Assembly: GCA_963812475.1 (NCBI GenBank)
Contig: CAWEVI010000011.1
Coordinates: 1 to 64,000, forward strand
Direction of reading: 5' to 3'
Source: JAMXLO01 sp963812475
GTDB taxonomy: Bacteria > Pseudomonadota > Alphaproteobacteria > Acetobacterales > Acetobacteraceae
DNA length: 64,000 bases
Shown: positions 26,454-36,026 of the stretch, one piece after another
How positions within the stretch are numbered: position 1 is the first letter of the stretch
How the letters are laid out: the number at the start of each line of letters is the position of its first letter
Notes under the pieces: model-generated
Told to the model about the DNA's origin: nothing
The model's database searches: none
What the model saw: the letters and a program-made list of their open reading frames with translations, nothing else
Position numbers and translations under genes: made by a program

Positions 26454-28883
26454 TCACACGTCCAGGTTTGCCACTTTCAGCGCGTTGCCCACGATGAAGT
26501 CGCGGCGCGGTTCGACCACATCGCCCATAAGCGTGCTGAACACCTGCGCCGCGTCCTCGATGTCGCCCACCTTCACCTGCAACAGCGTCCGTACGGCGGG
26601 ATCGAGCGTGGTCTTCCACAACTGGTCCGGGTTCATCTCGCCCAGACCCTTGAAACGCTGAACCGTCAGCCCGCGGCGACCATGCGCGATGATCCGGTCG
26701 AACGCGGCTGCAGGACCCGCGACCGACACCTCCTGCGCATCCAGCTTCAGCCTCGCCGGTTCGCGGAACTTCGTGGCGAGCACCTCGGCCCGCTCGTCCA
26801 GCCAGCGCGCCTCGGAACTGCGCAGCGCAGCGCCATCCAGCGTGTGCCGTTCCGCCACGCCGCGCACGGTGCGGGATATCGTCAGGCCGCCATCGGCGCT
26901 GACCACCCAGCCCTGCTCGTTCGGCAGCGACACGGCGTTCAGCCGCCCGGCCAGCCCGGGGGCGGCAGCCGTGGCGCGCGTCGCATCAGGCGTGAGCGCA
27001 CCGGCGATCGCGGCCTGCTCGAGCAGCGCAATGGGCGTCGTGCCGGCGAGCCGGCGCAACTGCAATGTCGCCTCACGCAGCAGGCGCACCTCGACGCGCA
27101 GTTCGTCGCGCTCGAACACCCTGCCGTCGGCGTAGCTCAGCCGCGCATCGGCCAGCGCCTTGTCCAGCAGAAAGCTCTCCAGCGCATCGTCGTCCTTCAA
27201 ATACCGTTCGTCGTTGCCGCGCTTGGCGCGATACAGCGGCGGCTGGGCGATGAACAGATGCCCACGGTCGATCAGATCCGGCATCTGGCGGAAGAAGAAC
27301 GTCAGCAGCAGCGTGCGGATATGCGAGCCGTCAACATCGGCGTCGGTCATGATCACGATCCGATGGTAGCGCAGCTTGGCGATATCGAAGCCGCCCTGGT
27401 CCGGGTCGCCGCGCCCAATGCCGGTGCCGAGCGCGGTGATCAGCGTGCCGATCTCGGCGCTCCCCAGCATGCGGTCGAATCGCGCCCGCTCGACGTTCAG
27501 GATCTTGCCCTTCAGCGGCAAGATCGCCTGGTTCTTGCGGTGGCGTCCCTGCTTGGCCGACCCGCCGGCGCTATCGCCCTCGACGATGAAAATCTCCGAC
27601 TTCGCGGGGTCACGCTCCTGGCAGTCGGCCAGCTTGCCCGGTAGCGTGGAGATGTCCAGCACACCCTTGCGCCGCGTCAGTTCGCGCGCCTTGCGGGCGG
27701 CCTCGCGCGCGGCCGCCGCATCCATCACCTTCTGGATGATGGATTTCGCTTCCTTTGGATGCGTTTCGAACCAGTGCGCGATGGCGTCCGCCGTGGCGGC
27801 CTGCACCACCGGCTGCACCTCGGAACTGACCAGTTTGTCCTTGGTCTGCGATGAGAACTTCGGGTCCGGCACCTTCACCGACAGCACCGCGGTCAAACCC
27901 TCGCGCATGTCCTCGCCGACCAGCTGGAGCTGGTCCTTCTTGCCCATGCCCTCGGCGTATTTCGTCACCGCGCGGGTCAGCGCCTGGCGAAAGCCGGCGA
28001 GATGCGTGCCGCCGTCGCGCTGCGAGATGTTGTTGGTGAAGCACAGCATCGTCTCGTGGAAGCTGTCGTTCCACGACAACGCGAACTCCACCCGGATGCC
28101 CAGCGCGTCGTCGGCCGCGCGCAGACTGATCGGCGGCGTGAACACCGCGGTCTTGCTGCGGTCCAGCCATTCCACGAACGCCACCAGTCCGCCATCGTAG
28201 CGCAGCACGCTTTCCACCGGGGGGGCATGGCGTTCGTCGCGCAGCACGATGGTCACGCCGGAGTTCAGGAACGCCAGTTCGCGCAGCCGCCGCTCCAGCA
28301 GGGTGAAATCGAACTCGGTGCGGGTGAAGGTCCCGGGGCTCGGCTTGAAGGTCACCTCGGTGCCGTTGCGATGCTCGCCGGAGCCGACAATGGTGAGCGG
28401 CGCATCGGCGTCGCCATGGCGGAAGCGGATCATGTGCTCGACGCCGTGACGCCAGATGTGCACCTCCATCCATTCGGACAGCGCATTCACCACCGCGGCC
28501 CCGACGCCATGCAGGCCGCCGGAGACCTTGTAGGAGTTCTGGTTGAATTTTCCCCCGGCGTGCAGCCGGGTCAGCACCACCTCGGCGGCGGAGATGCCCT
28601 CCTCCGGGTGGATGTCGACGGGGATGCCCCGGCCGTCGTCGCGCACGGTGACGCTGCCGTCGCCGTTCAACACCAGTTCGACCTTGGTGGCGAAACCCGC
28701 CTGCGCCTCGTCCATGGCGTTGTCGATGATCTCGAACGCCATATGGTGCAGGCCGGATCCGTCGTCGGTGTCGCCGATATACATGCCGGGGCGTCGGCGC
28801 ACCGCATCGAGGCCCCGTAGGACCGAGATGGACGCGGCGTCATAGGCATCGCCATCAGGCTGCGGCTCGGTGTCTTCGGACAT
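26454..28883 (-). CDS. gyrB: DNA gyrase subunit B
   Basis: ATPase subunit of the type II topoisomerase that introduces negative supercoils. The 809 residues match E. coli GyrB in size and layout: GHKL ATPase motifs (EIIDNAMDEAQAG, VRDDGRGIPVDIHPEEG, GGLHGVGAAVVNALS), the transducer domain, and TOPRIM residues EGDSAGGSAKQGR near 430 and DADVDGSHIRTLLLTFF near 500. The C-terminal part ends VVEPRRDFIVGNALKVANLDV. It follows recF on the same strand after 50 bases holding a TATATAA-like element, so it may have its own promoter. dnaA and dnaN are not adjacent. Confidence 0.98.
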   Translation of the reverse strand: MSEDTEPQPDGDAYDAASISVLRGLDAVRRRPGMYIGDTDDGSGLHHMAFEIIDNAMDEAQAGFATKVELVLNGDGSVTVRDDGRGIPVDIHPEEGISAAEVVLTRLHAGGKFNQNSYKVSGGLHGVGAAVVNALSEWMEVHIWRHGVEHMIRFRHGDADAPLTIVGSGEHRNGTEVTFKPSPGTFTRTEFDFTLLERRLRELAFLNSGVTIVLRDERHAPPVESVLRYDGGLVAFVEWLDRSKTAVFTPPISLRAADDALGIRVEFALSWNDSFHETMLCFTNNISQRDGGTHLAGFRQALTRAVTKYAEGMGKKDQLQLVGEDMREGLTAVLSVKVPDPKFSSQTKDKLVSSEVQPVVQAATADAIAHWFETHPKEAKSIIQKVMDAAAAREAARKARELTRRKGVLDISTLPGKLADCQERDPAKSEIFIVEGDSAGGSAKQGRHRKNQAILPLKGKILNVERARFDRMLGSAEIGTLITALGTGIGRGDPDQGGFDIAKLRYHRIVIMTDADVDGSHIRTLLLTFFFRQMPDLIDRGHLFIAQPPLYRAKRGNDERYLKDDDALESFLLDKALADARLSYADGRVFERDELRVEVRLLREATLQLRRLAGTTPIALLEQAAIAGALTPDATRATAAAPGLAGRLNAVSLPNEQGWVVSADGGLTISRTVRGVAERHTLDGAALRSSEARWLDERAEVLATKFREPARLKLDAQEVSVAGPAAAFDRIIAHGRRGLTVQRFKGLGEMNPDQLWKTTLDPAVRTLLQVKVGDIEDAAQVFSTLMGDVVEPRRDFIVGNALKVANLDV

Positions 28884-28933
28884 GCCGACAGAGGACTCCA
28901 GGAAGCTGTTCGGATACTCTAGTTATATAGCTC

Positions 28934-30115
28934 CTACAGCGTTCCGCGGACAGGGGTGCCGGCCCGTTCCGGGTGCAGAAAACGTCGATCCGGCAGCAAT
29001 TCGCCGCCCAGCACGCGCAAGCCTTCCGCCACATCGGCCAGGGGCAGAAATGTCTCAGCATCCGTCCCGGTGATCAGCGTCTGTGCCGGCAGCTGCACGA
29101 GCGCCTTGAACAGCGCGACGCGCCGGTCGGGATCGAGATGCACCGCCGGTTCATCCAGTAGCAGCATCGGCGCGAAACCGCGCGCCTCGGCTATCAGCGC
29201 GGCATGCGCGAGGATCACACCGACCAGCAGCGCCTTCTGCTCCCCGGTGCTGGCAAACGCCGCAGGCGTGCCGCTGGCCGCGTCGCTCAGCGCCATGTCG
29301 GCCCGGTGCGCGCCGAGGGCGGCCGAGCCTGCCTCGGCGTCGCGTGCGCGCCCCACAGCCAGCCCCTGACGCAGCCAGTCCTCCACCGCCAGCGCCGGCA
29401 TCGTCGCCAGCCGTTCGCCGATCGGGCAGACCAGGGCCATATGGGCGGCGGGAAAGCCGGCGGACGCAGGCACCGCATTCATACGCGCCACCAGTGCCGT
29501 ACGGGCGGCTGTGGCAGCGACGGCATGGCGCGCCATGGAATCTTCCAATCCGCCCAGCCAGGCGGGATCGGCATGGCCGCCCGACAGCAGCCGGTTGCGC
29601 TGCGCCATTGCGGCATCGTGGGCGGCGACTTCGCGCGCGTGGCCGGGCTCCAGCGCCCAGACCAGACGGTCGAGGAAACGACGGCGGCCGGACAGCCCGT
29701 CCTGGAACAGCCGGTCCATCTGGGGCGTGAGCCATACCGCGGCGATGTGGACGGCGATCTCGGCCTGGCTGCGCGGCGTGGCGCCATCCAGACGGAACAC
29801 CCGCCTGTCGGATTGGCCAGGGCCTGCTGCCGGGCTTGACCCGGCGGGGAGGGTTCCGGTGCCGATGTCGGTCTCGCCCTGCGCCGTTGTGAACCGCCCT
29901 GCGACGGCCCATCCACCGGAGCCGCCATGCCGGGGCAGGTCGGCGTTTCGCGGCCCCCGCAGGCCGCGCCCAGGCATCAGCAGCGACACCGCCTCGAGCA
30001 GGTTGGTCTTGCCGCTGCCGTTCGGCCCGAACAGTACGCTGATCGACGCGCCCGGGCGCCAGGTCAGCGCCGCGTAGTTGCGGAAGTCGGTCAGGACGAG
30101 GCGTAGCAGACGCAT
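28934..30115 (-). CDS. recF: DNA replication/repair protein RecF
   Basis: SMC-like ATPase that helps load RecA at gaps (RecFOR pathway). The 393 residues begin MRLLRLVLTDFRNYAALTW, followed by Walker A FGPNGSGKTNLLEAVSLL. The signature STGEQKALLVGVILAHAAL lies near residue 285 and Walker B LLLDEPAVHLDPDRR near residue 325. The start at 30113-30115 fits family members better than the extended frame to 30151. recF precedes gyrB as in many chromosomes, but upstream lies a sensor kinase ending at 30148 instead of dnaN. Confidence 0.96.
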   Translation of the reverse strand: MRLLRLVLTDFRNYAALTWRPGASISVLFGPNGSGKTNLLEAVSLLMPGRGLRGPRNADLPRHGGSGGWAVAGRFTTAQGETDIGTGTLPAGSSPAAGPGQSDRRVFRLDGATPRSQAEIAVHIAAVWLTPQMDRLFQDGLSGRRRFLDRLVWALEPGHAREVAAHDAAMAQRNRLLSGGHADPAWLGGLEDSMARHAVAATAARTALVARMNAVPASAGFPAAHMALVCPIGERLATMPALAVEDWLRQGLAVGRARDAEAGSAALGAHRADMALSDAASGTPAAFASTGEQKALLVGVILAHAALIAEARGFAPMLLLDEPAVHLDPDRRVALFKALVQLPAQTLITGTDAETFLPLADVAEGLRVLGGELLPDRRFLHPERAGTPVRGTL

Positions 30116-30147
30116 ACGCCGATCTGTGATCGCGGAACGCCAGAACG

Positions 30148-32391
30148 TCAATCGTCGGCAGATCCGCCGGCCTGATCAATGCGCGCGGGAACCCGAGCCG
30201 GAGACATCGGGAGCAGATGCTGGATGGCTTGGCTCAGTTCCTTCAGCCTCACCGGTTTGTTGAGCTGCATACAGTCCTGGCCCGCAATATCGCGCAACGT
30301 CCCGGTCGAAATGTCGCCGGTCAGAATGATGAACGGAATTCGGCGTTGCAGCGTTTCCTGCAGTTTTTTCGCGATCTGGACTCCGTTCATGCCTCCCGGC
30401 AGGTTGTAGTCCGCGACGATCAGATTTGGTTGGACCTTTCCCCGTGCCACCAGTTCCAACGCTGCGGCGCCATCATGGGCCGTCACCGCGTCATGACCGT
30501 CAGCCTTGAGGACGAGTTCAAGAAGGTCGCAAACCTCGGGATCGTCCTCGATGACCAGGATGGCGCCGGTGCGGTGAGCTGCCGCGGCGATTGGGTCGAT
30601 TGCGATGTGCCGATCAGGTTCGGGCTGCGGCCCCGGTTCGCTCTTGGGAAGCATGACCTCGATGGCAAAGACCGAGCCCTTGCCCAGACGTGAGCGGACC
30701 TGGATCCGGTGGCCCAGCAGATTTCCCAGGTGCCGCACGATGGAAAGGCCAAGGCCGAGGCCACGGCTCCGCTCGCGGGCGGAATTGTCGAGCTGTCGGT
30801 ACTCCTCGAAGATCGCGTCCAGTTCCGCCTCGGGGATGCCGATGCCGGTGTCCCAGACCTCGATGCTGACCATTCCGCGGTGTCGGCGACAACCGAGCAG
30901 CACCTTGCCGTGCTCGGTGTATTTCATTGCATTGGCCAGCAGATTGCGGATCATCTGTTCGAGCAGACGCGGGTCGCTGCATATTGAAAGGCTGCACGGG
31001 ACCATCCGCAAGGCAAGCCCCTTGGCGCGCGCGTGATAGGTGAACTCATCCTTCAGCCGGACAAGCAGATCGTTGATCGGGAAGCTGGCCGTGTCCGCAT
31101 GGACGGTGCCGGCCTCGATCTGGTTTATGTCCAGCAGCGCATTCAGCATGCCAGACATGGCGCTCAACGTCTCGTCGAGGCGCGTGACCAGCTTCCGCGC
31201 GCTCTCTCCCTCGACCGCCTTCGACAGCAGTTCCTGAAGCAGGTTAAGGGTTTGCAGCGGCTGGCGGAGATCATGGCTCGCCGCGGCGAGAAAGTGCGAT
31301 TTTGCGGCGTTGGCCAATTCGGCCTGCCGTTTGGCCTCGCCCAGCTCGTCAGCCGTGCGCTTCCGACCGGTGATGTCGGCAAAGGTTATGACGACGCCTT
31401 CCACCCCGTCGTCCTCGGTCCGGTAGGGCAATATGCGACGGTTGTACCAGGCCCCGTTCCGAGCTTCGATCTCCCGCTCGATCGACGTGCGTGTAATCAG
31501 CACCTTCCTGGCATCGGTCAGCAGAGCGCCGTCGGCGGCCAGCGAGGTCAGGTCGGCCAGAGGCCGCCCGATATCACTGGCAATGACGCTGAACAGTGCC
31601 TTGGTTGCCGGCGTGAAGAAACGAATATTGAGATCCGGGTCGAGGAAGAGCGTTGCAAGGTCGGTGCTATAAAGAACGTTCTGCAGATCGTTGGACGTCG
31701 TGCGCTGCCGCTCCAACGTTTCCTGGAGCTGGCTGTTGAGGGCGGTAAGCTCCTCATTGAGCGACTGCAATTCCTCCTTCGACGATACCAGTTCCTCGTT
31801 CGTGGACTGGAATTCCTCCTGGACGGACAATGCCTCTTCGTTGATCGCCCTCTGGTCCTCGATGGAAATCTCCAGGTTGCGGATGGCGCCCTGCAATTCG
31901 GTCTTGGTGGCCTCGAGTTCCTGCTCAAGCGAGGCGACCCGCGGAACGTCCCGTCCCTTGATGGCGCCACTCCGCTTCAAATCCAGTTTCGGCTCGTCAA
32001 TGAAGCAGATCAACAGCAACTGCTCATCTTTGCTGTGAACGGGCTGAACATCGATGTTGAACGCGACTGTGTAGCCGTTATGCTTCATCCGGCCGCCGCC
32101 GACGATGACGCGCACATTCTCCTGGGTGGCCTGCAGGATCGCCGACCTGAGCTTGGTGCGCGTGTCCGGACGCGCCATGGCGAGCATGTCGTAGGTGGGG
32201 TACCCGGGTGCCACGCGCAGATAGCGGTCGGTCGGTCCCAGGGAATAGAGACACTCGTGCCTGGTGTTGATGAGTACCGCGGCCGGCGCGTAGTTCTCGA
32301 TCACCAATCGTCGACAAAGCTCGGCGAGAGCGGCCTGGCTCGAACGTCTCCTGGGCTTGCCCCAGTCGCACACGGCTCCGCACGCCGTCAC
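30148..32391 (-). CDS. PAS hybrid sensor histidine kinase (C-terminal half of split CheB-CheR-kinase)
   Basis: A 747-residue signalling protein. It has an N-terminal PAS-like region (LINTRHECLYSLGPTDRYLR), a coiled coil (NEEALSVQEEFQSTNEEL) and a second PAS. The HisKA H-box is AAASHDLRQPLQTLNLL, the N-box LLANAMKYTEHG, and the G-boxes WDTGIGIPEAELDAI and RGLGLGLSIVRHLG. A C-terminal receiver has phospho-acceptor Asp in LIVADYNLPGG. It begins with GTG at 32391, only 15 bases and in the same frame after the TGA that ends the CheB-CheR gene. No binding site precedes it. In related proteins both halves form one chain, so this is probably a single gene interrupted by a nonsense codon or translated by coupling. 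Confidence 0.85.
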   Translation of the reverse strand: MTACGAVCDWGKPRRRSSQAALAELCRRLVIENYAPAAVLINTRHECLYSLGPTDRYLRVAPGYPTYDMLAMARPDTRTKLRSAILQATQENVRVIVGGGRMKHNGYTVAFNIDVQPVHSKDEQLLLICFIDEPKLDLKRSGAIKGRDVPRVASLEQELEATKTELQGAIRNLEISIEDQRAINEEALSVQEEFQSTNEELVSSKEELQSLNEELTALNSQLQETLERQRTTSNDLQNVLYSTDLATLFLDPDLNIRFFTPATKALFSVIASDIGRPLADLTSLAADGALLTDARKVLITRTSIEREIEARNGAWYNRRILPYRTEDDGVEGVVITFADITGRKRTADELGEAKRQAELANAAKSHFLAAASHDLRQPLQTLNLLQELLSKAVEGESARKLVTRLDETLSAMSGMLNALLDINQIEAGTVHADTASFPINDLLVRLKDEFTYHARAKGLALRMVPCSLSICSDPRLLEQMIRNLLANAMKYTEHGKVLLGCRRHRGMVSIEVWDTGIGIPEAELDAIFEEYRQLDNSARERSRGLGLGLSIVRHLGNLLGHRIQVRSRLGKGSVFAIEVMLPKSEPGPQPEPDRHIAIDPIAAAAHRTGAILVIEDDPEVCDLLELVLKADGHDAVTAHDGAAALELVARGKVQPNLIVADYNLPGGMNGVQIAKKLQETLQRRIPFIILTGDISTGTLRDIAGQDCMQLNKPVRLKELSQAIQHLLPMSPARVPARIDQAGGSADD

Positions 32392-32406
32392 CGGTGTCCA
32401 TGGAGT

Positions 32407-33930
32407 TCAGCTGGAAAAGGCGTATTCACCCGGCCGGCTCCGACCAATGTGCCGGTAGAGCCGTTCCGGCTTGGAAATCACCTCAAAGCGGCCCTCAATA
32501 TCGCCAGCTGACTCCGAGCTGCCAAGCAGGAGGACGCCACCCTCACGCAGCGCGAAGTGGAACAGCGAGACAACCTTTGCCTGAGCCTCCGGACGCAGAT
32601 AGATCAGCAGGTTTCGACATGAGACAAGGTCGAGACGTGAAAACGGCGGATCGGCCAGCAGATCCTGGACCGTGAAGACCACCGCTGCGCGCAGGTCGGT
32701 CGATGCCCGGTAGCCGTCGCCCTCGTTCGCGAAGAACCGAGCCAGCCTTGCCGACGACACATCGGCCTCGATCGATGCCGGGTAGCGACCATCTCGGGCC
32801 GTGGCCACGGCATCGGGATCAATGTCGGAGGCGAAGACCTGTAGCTTGATATTGCGCTTCGCTGCCACGATTTCCTCCTGGAAGAGCATGGCAAGCGAGT
32901 AGGTTTCCTCACCCGTGCTGCACCCGGCAATCCAGATCCGCAGCGGTTGACTGGGCTCGTGGCTGCGGACCAGATCGGGAATGATCCTCTTTTCCAGGAG
33001 GTCAAACACCTTTGGATCGCGAAAGAAGCTGGTGACATTGATGAGCAGGTCCTTGCCAAGCAGGTCGAGCTCGTCCGTGTCGCTTCGCAGCAATTCGAGA
33101 TATCGTTCCATGTCTTCAGACTCGATCGCTGCCATCGCCATCCGCCGCTCGATCCGCCGCTGCAGCGTGCCGGGTTTGTAGGATCTGAAATCGTGTGCGG
33201 TCCTCGAGCGCAGGAGGTCGACGATTTCAGGCAAGCAACCATGGTCGGCGTCGCGCGGAATCGAGCCTTCCTCAGCAAGGGCGCGGGCCATTCGACGATC
33301 ATGCCTGACGAGCGCTTCCGGAATTTCCGCCACCGGAAGCACGAGGTCCACCGTGCCCGTCGCGATCGCGCTTCGCGGCATGCCGTCATAGCCTGCCTCT
33401 TCAGGGTCTTGTGCGATAACGAGCCCGGATTTCGCCTTTACGGCCTTCAACCCGAGGCTGCCGTCGGCTCCTGTTCCCGACAGTATCACGCAGATCGCGC
33501 GCGCGCCGTACTCCTCCGCCAACGAGTGCAGAAAAAAGTCGAACGGCAGGCGCATGCCGTGACGCGCGTTGGGTTGCGAGAGGTGCAGCGCGCCGTTGCC
33601 GGCCGACAGGTACGATCCAGGCGGAATGATATAAAGATGTTCGCGCTCGATCAGCATTCCATCGGCAGCCTGCTGCACGGTCATCGTCGTGTGGCCGGCC
33701 AGCAGATCGACCATCATGCTTTCGTGGGTCGGATCCAGATGTTGCACCAGGACGAAGGCCATGTCGTTGCCGACAGGGAGCGCGGCCATGAGCTTCCTGA
33801 GCGCCTCGAGGCCGCCAGCCGAGGCACCTATCGCCACGACCGAAAAATCCCCAGGACCGCGCGAGGGCGACGGCCGCCCGCTCGATCGCGGGGCAGGCGC
33901 CTCGGGGTGGCGCAAAGCGCTGTTTGGCAT
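32407..33930 (-). CDS. CheB methylesterase-CheR methyltransferase fusion (N-terminal half of split sensor)
   Basis: A 507-residue fusion. Residues 30-210 form a CheB-type methylesterase (VVAIGASAGGLEALRKLMAA with the Ser of GASAGG; DPTHESMMVDLLAGHT; VILSGTGADGSLGLKAVK). Residues 225-500 form a CheR-type methyltransferase (SYKPGTLQRRIERRMA; TSFFRDPKVFDLL; WIAGCSTGEETYSLAML; VSCRNLLIYLRPEAQ). Such fusions normally continue into PAS and kinase domains, which here follow after an in-frame TGA (32407-32409) as the next gene. ATG 33928-33930 has a distant GAGGA site. A perfect FNR/FixK box lies about 80 bases upstream (34003-34016), pointing to oxygen control. Confidence 0.88.
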   Translation of the reverse strand: MPNSALRHPEAPAPRSSGRPSPSRGPGDFSVVAIGASAGGLEALRKLMAALPVGNDMAFVLVQHLDPTHESMMVDLLAGHTTMTVQQAADGMLIEREHLYIIPPGSYLSAGNGALHLSQPNARHGMRLPFDFFLHSLAEEYGARAICVILSGTGADGSLGLKAVKAKSGLVIAQDPEEAGYDGMPRSAIATGTVDLVLPVAEIPEALVRHDRRMARALAEEGSIPRDADHGCLPEIVDLLRSRTAHDFRSYKPGTLQRRIERRMAMAAIESEDMERYLELLRSDTDELDLLGKDLLINVTSFFRDPKVFDLLEKRIIPDLVRSHEPSQPLRIWIAGCSTGEETYSLAMLFQEEIVAAKRNIKLQVFASDIDPDAVATARDGRYPASIEADVSSARLARFFANEGDGYRASTDLRAAVVFTVQDLLADPPFSRLDLVSCRNLLIYLRPEAQAKVVSLFHFALREGGVLLLGSSESAGDIEGRFEVISKPERLYRHIGRSRPGEYAFSS

Positions 33931-34002
33931 TCTAAGTCGGTCCTCGGATCATCGGCATCCCCTTGCGCCGAGACAAGCCTACGAGGCACGGCGGCTCTGA
34001 CA

Positions 34003-34016
34003 TTGATTTAGATCAA
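34003..34016 (-). promoter_or_regulatory. FNR/FixK-type box upstream of CheB-CheR sensor operon
   Basis: TTGAT-TTAG-ATCAA matches the FNR/FixK consensus TTGAT-N4-ATCAA at every defined position. On the minus strand a TAGGCT -10-like hexamer lies at 33976-33981, so transcription would start near 33968. That places the box centre at about -41.5, the classical class II activator position, and leaves a leader of roughly 37 bases before the ATG at 33930. The rest of 33931-34287 shows no gene. Confidence 0.6.
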
Positions 34017-34287
34017 GCGTGTATTCGATTTATTGGTGAATGTAATAGACAATCCGTACGCGATTTGCAACTTCCAGTATGCACCGCCGGCTTCGCCACC
34101 CCCGACGGTATCAAAATCTCGCGTTTGAATTGCGCGCGCCGCGGTTGACCGGTCGCACAGCGCCAATTTACTGAGCGATCACACCGCCATCTACGCCTGC
34201 TCGTTCGCGCACCGGCGGGCAGGCTGGGCTAGCCCATTTAACGTATCAATGCCTGCGTCAGGCGTCGCCTAGGCGCGGCTCCATGTG

Positions 34288-34572
34288 TCACGGCCTCAGA
34301 ATGCTCTTCCTGCCGGGTCTGGCTCTGAGAGTCGTCCCAGGCTCCGGAGCAGGGGCGATGACATCAGTCGCGGGATCCGCCACGTCGGCCGCAGGCTCAC
34401 TCTCGGGGACCGGCTCCGGCGCAGTTGACCGCGCCTCGTCGGCAGCATTGGCGCGAGCCTCATAATCTGTCGCCATATTGAGCAGCCTCTGCCGTGACGC
34501 TTCGCGGTCGGTAACCGCGTCGGCCATTTCTCGAAAACGCGCCGCCTCGGAGCGGAGAAACTGGGGAGTCAT
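34288..34572 (-). CDS. hypothetical protein, helical N-terminus with Pro/Glu-rich tail
   Basis: A 94-residue protein starting MTPQFLRSEAARFREMADAV after an AGGA site (34570-34572). The first half is helical and charged (REASRQRLLNMATDYEARA), a pattern seen in short alphaproteobacterial proteins of unknown function. The second half is rich in Ala, Pro and Glu and probably disordered. No domain recognised. Flanked by the FNR-box region and a repeat-rich intergenic stretch. Confidence 0.55.
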   Translation of the reverse strand: MTPQFLRSEAARFREMADAVTDREASRQRLLNMATDYEARANAADEARSTAPEPVPESEPAADVADPATDVIAPAPEPGTTLRARPGRKSILRP

Positions 34573-34664
34573 CGCCAATCCTTTCGAAATCAGGGAATGC
34601 CCTGCAGCATGCAATACCTATTATCGCCGAAACACGCGTCACTCGCGGCAGCGTGCGGGACGAG

Positions 34665-34890
34665 ATGGCCGGGTCAGGCTCGGCCATGACGTAGCTTTGC
34701 GTGGCCCGTGACGTACTTTGCGTGGCCCGTAGTGATCCGGCCATGACCTGCTTCGCATGCCGCGCCTCAGCGCTTGTGGGTACTGGAATACCCAGCACCG
34801 CTGAAATGCGGGCCACAGTCTCTGAGCCGTCATGGCCGGGCTTGACCCGGCCATCCCTCGCGGAAGCCGACGGCCATGACGTACTTTGCG
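34665..34890. repeat. ATGGCCGGG palindrome cluster
   Basis: Within the 469-base gap 34573-35041 lie imperfect and perfect palindromes: ATGGCCGGG ... CGGCCAT at 34665-34686, and ATGGCCGGG-CTTGA-CCCGGCCAT at 34832-34854. Short direct copies of TGACGTACTTTGCG sit near 34708 and 34875. The unit GTCTCTGAGCCGTCATGGCC (34818-34837) recurs identically at 53236. No gene is visible in the gap. Confidence 0.65.
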
Positions 34891-35041
34891 CGCCGCGCGA
34901 ACGCTTGTGGTCACTAGGCGTATCAGTCGGAAATTGGGGTGAAAAGCCCTGGCAGCCGGTTCGGGCACCCCGATATATGCATCTTGTCTAGGCCAAGCAC
35001 AAGTGGCATGCGGACGGCGGCATAACGCACAGGCTCGATCG

Positions 35042-35947
35042 TCACCCATTCTCCTTGCACCACTGCGCCACCTGCGCGTGCGTCGCGAACCAGCATTTGC
35101 CCCGCGCCTTCATGTGCCTGATCAGCCGCGCCAGCAGCGGCAGGCGCGAACGATGGCCGGTGATGTGTGGGTGCATCGTCAGCAGGAACAGCCCTCCCTC
35201 GTCCCATGCGCCGTCGAACTCGGCGGTGAAGATCTCCTCCACAGCGGACGGCGGCGTGTACGGACGCAGCGCCGAGAATTGTACAAAGTTGAAATACACC
35301 GCGTCATCGCGGATCCATTCCGGCGGCAGTTCGACGATGCCGGTCGGTTCCCCCGCATCCATCAGTTCGTAAGGGTCGTCGTCGGCCATCAGCGAACTGT
35401 CGTACAGCAGCCGCAGTTCGCGCACGATGTCGAGTGTATTCACCGAGAAATCCCAGCTTGCCGTGCGCATGCCGACCGGGTCGCGGCCGGCGATGCGTCC
35501 CAGCGTCTCGGCGGCGCGGAACGTAAGGTCGCGTTCGGCCTCGCGCGTCAGGGTCGTGTTGGCTTCATGGATCCACGAATGGATGCCGATTTCGTGCCCG
35601 TCATCGGCGGTGGCGCGCACCTCCTCCGGATGCAGCAGCGCCGAGACCGCGGGATAGAAGAACGTCGCGGGGATTGCCTCGTGTTCCAACAGTTTGCGGA
35701 TGCGGGGCATCGCCTGGCGGTTGCCATATTGGCCCTGGCTGATGCGCATCGGGCTTTCATCGGCGTCACGCAGCGGGATGGTCTCGTGATCGGCGTCGAA
35801 GCTGATCGCCACCGCGCAGCGCGCGCCCTCAGGCCAGGCCTTCGGCTTCAGGCTGCGGCCTGCGCGGGCGCGGCCGACGATGCGCCGCCAGGTGGCTTCG
35901 GACCACTGCCAGGGTTCGCCTTCGGGATGCCGGATCTGATCGTTCAT
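35042..35947 (-). CDS. polysaccharide deacetylase-family protein
   Basis: A 301-residue carbohydrate-esterase-4-like protein. The NodB-type motifs are visible: CAVAISFDADHETIPLR (Asp of motif 1), HEIGIHSWIHEANTTL (His-x3/4-His of motif 2), and GMRTASWDFSVNT (Arg of motif 3). No signal peptide is present, so it resembles cytosolic members that act on small N-acyl or ureido compounds such as allantoin-type amides more than chitin deacetylases. Start at 35945-35947; the longer frame is antisense to the amidase. It diverges from the amidase gene, and the two may act on the same amide. Confidence 0.87.
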   Translation of the reverse strand: MNDQIRHPEGEPWQWSEATWRRIVGRARAGRSLKPKAWPEGARCAVAISFDADHETIPLRDADESPMRISQGQYGNRQAMPRIRKLLEHEAIPATFFYPAVSALLHPEEVRATADDGHEIGIHSWIHEANTTLTREAERDLTFRAAETLGRIAGRDPVGMRTASWDFSVNTLDIVRELRLLYDSSLMADDDPYELMDAGEPTGIVELPPEWIRDDAVYFNFVQFSALRPYTPPSAVEEIFTAEFDGAWDEGGLFLLTMHPHITGHRSRLPLLARLIRHMKARGKCWFATHAQVAQWCKENG

Positions 35948-36026
35948 GTGACGCGCTCCTATGGGGTTCCCACCGCTTTGGGCTGCGGTCATGCTGCGCC
36001 GGATCACCGTCCGCCGGGAAGAGGCC

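Noticed and set aside
32407..32409. TGA as selenocysteine in the CheB-CheR-kinase
   Set aside because: It falls in a variable linker with no Cys in homologous proteins, and no SECIS-like hairpin was seen just after it.
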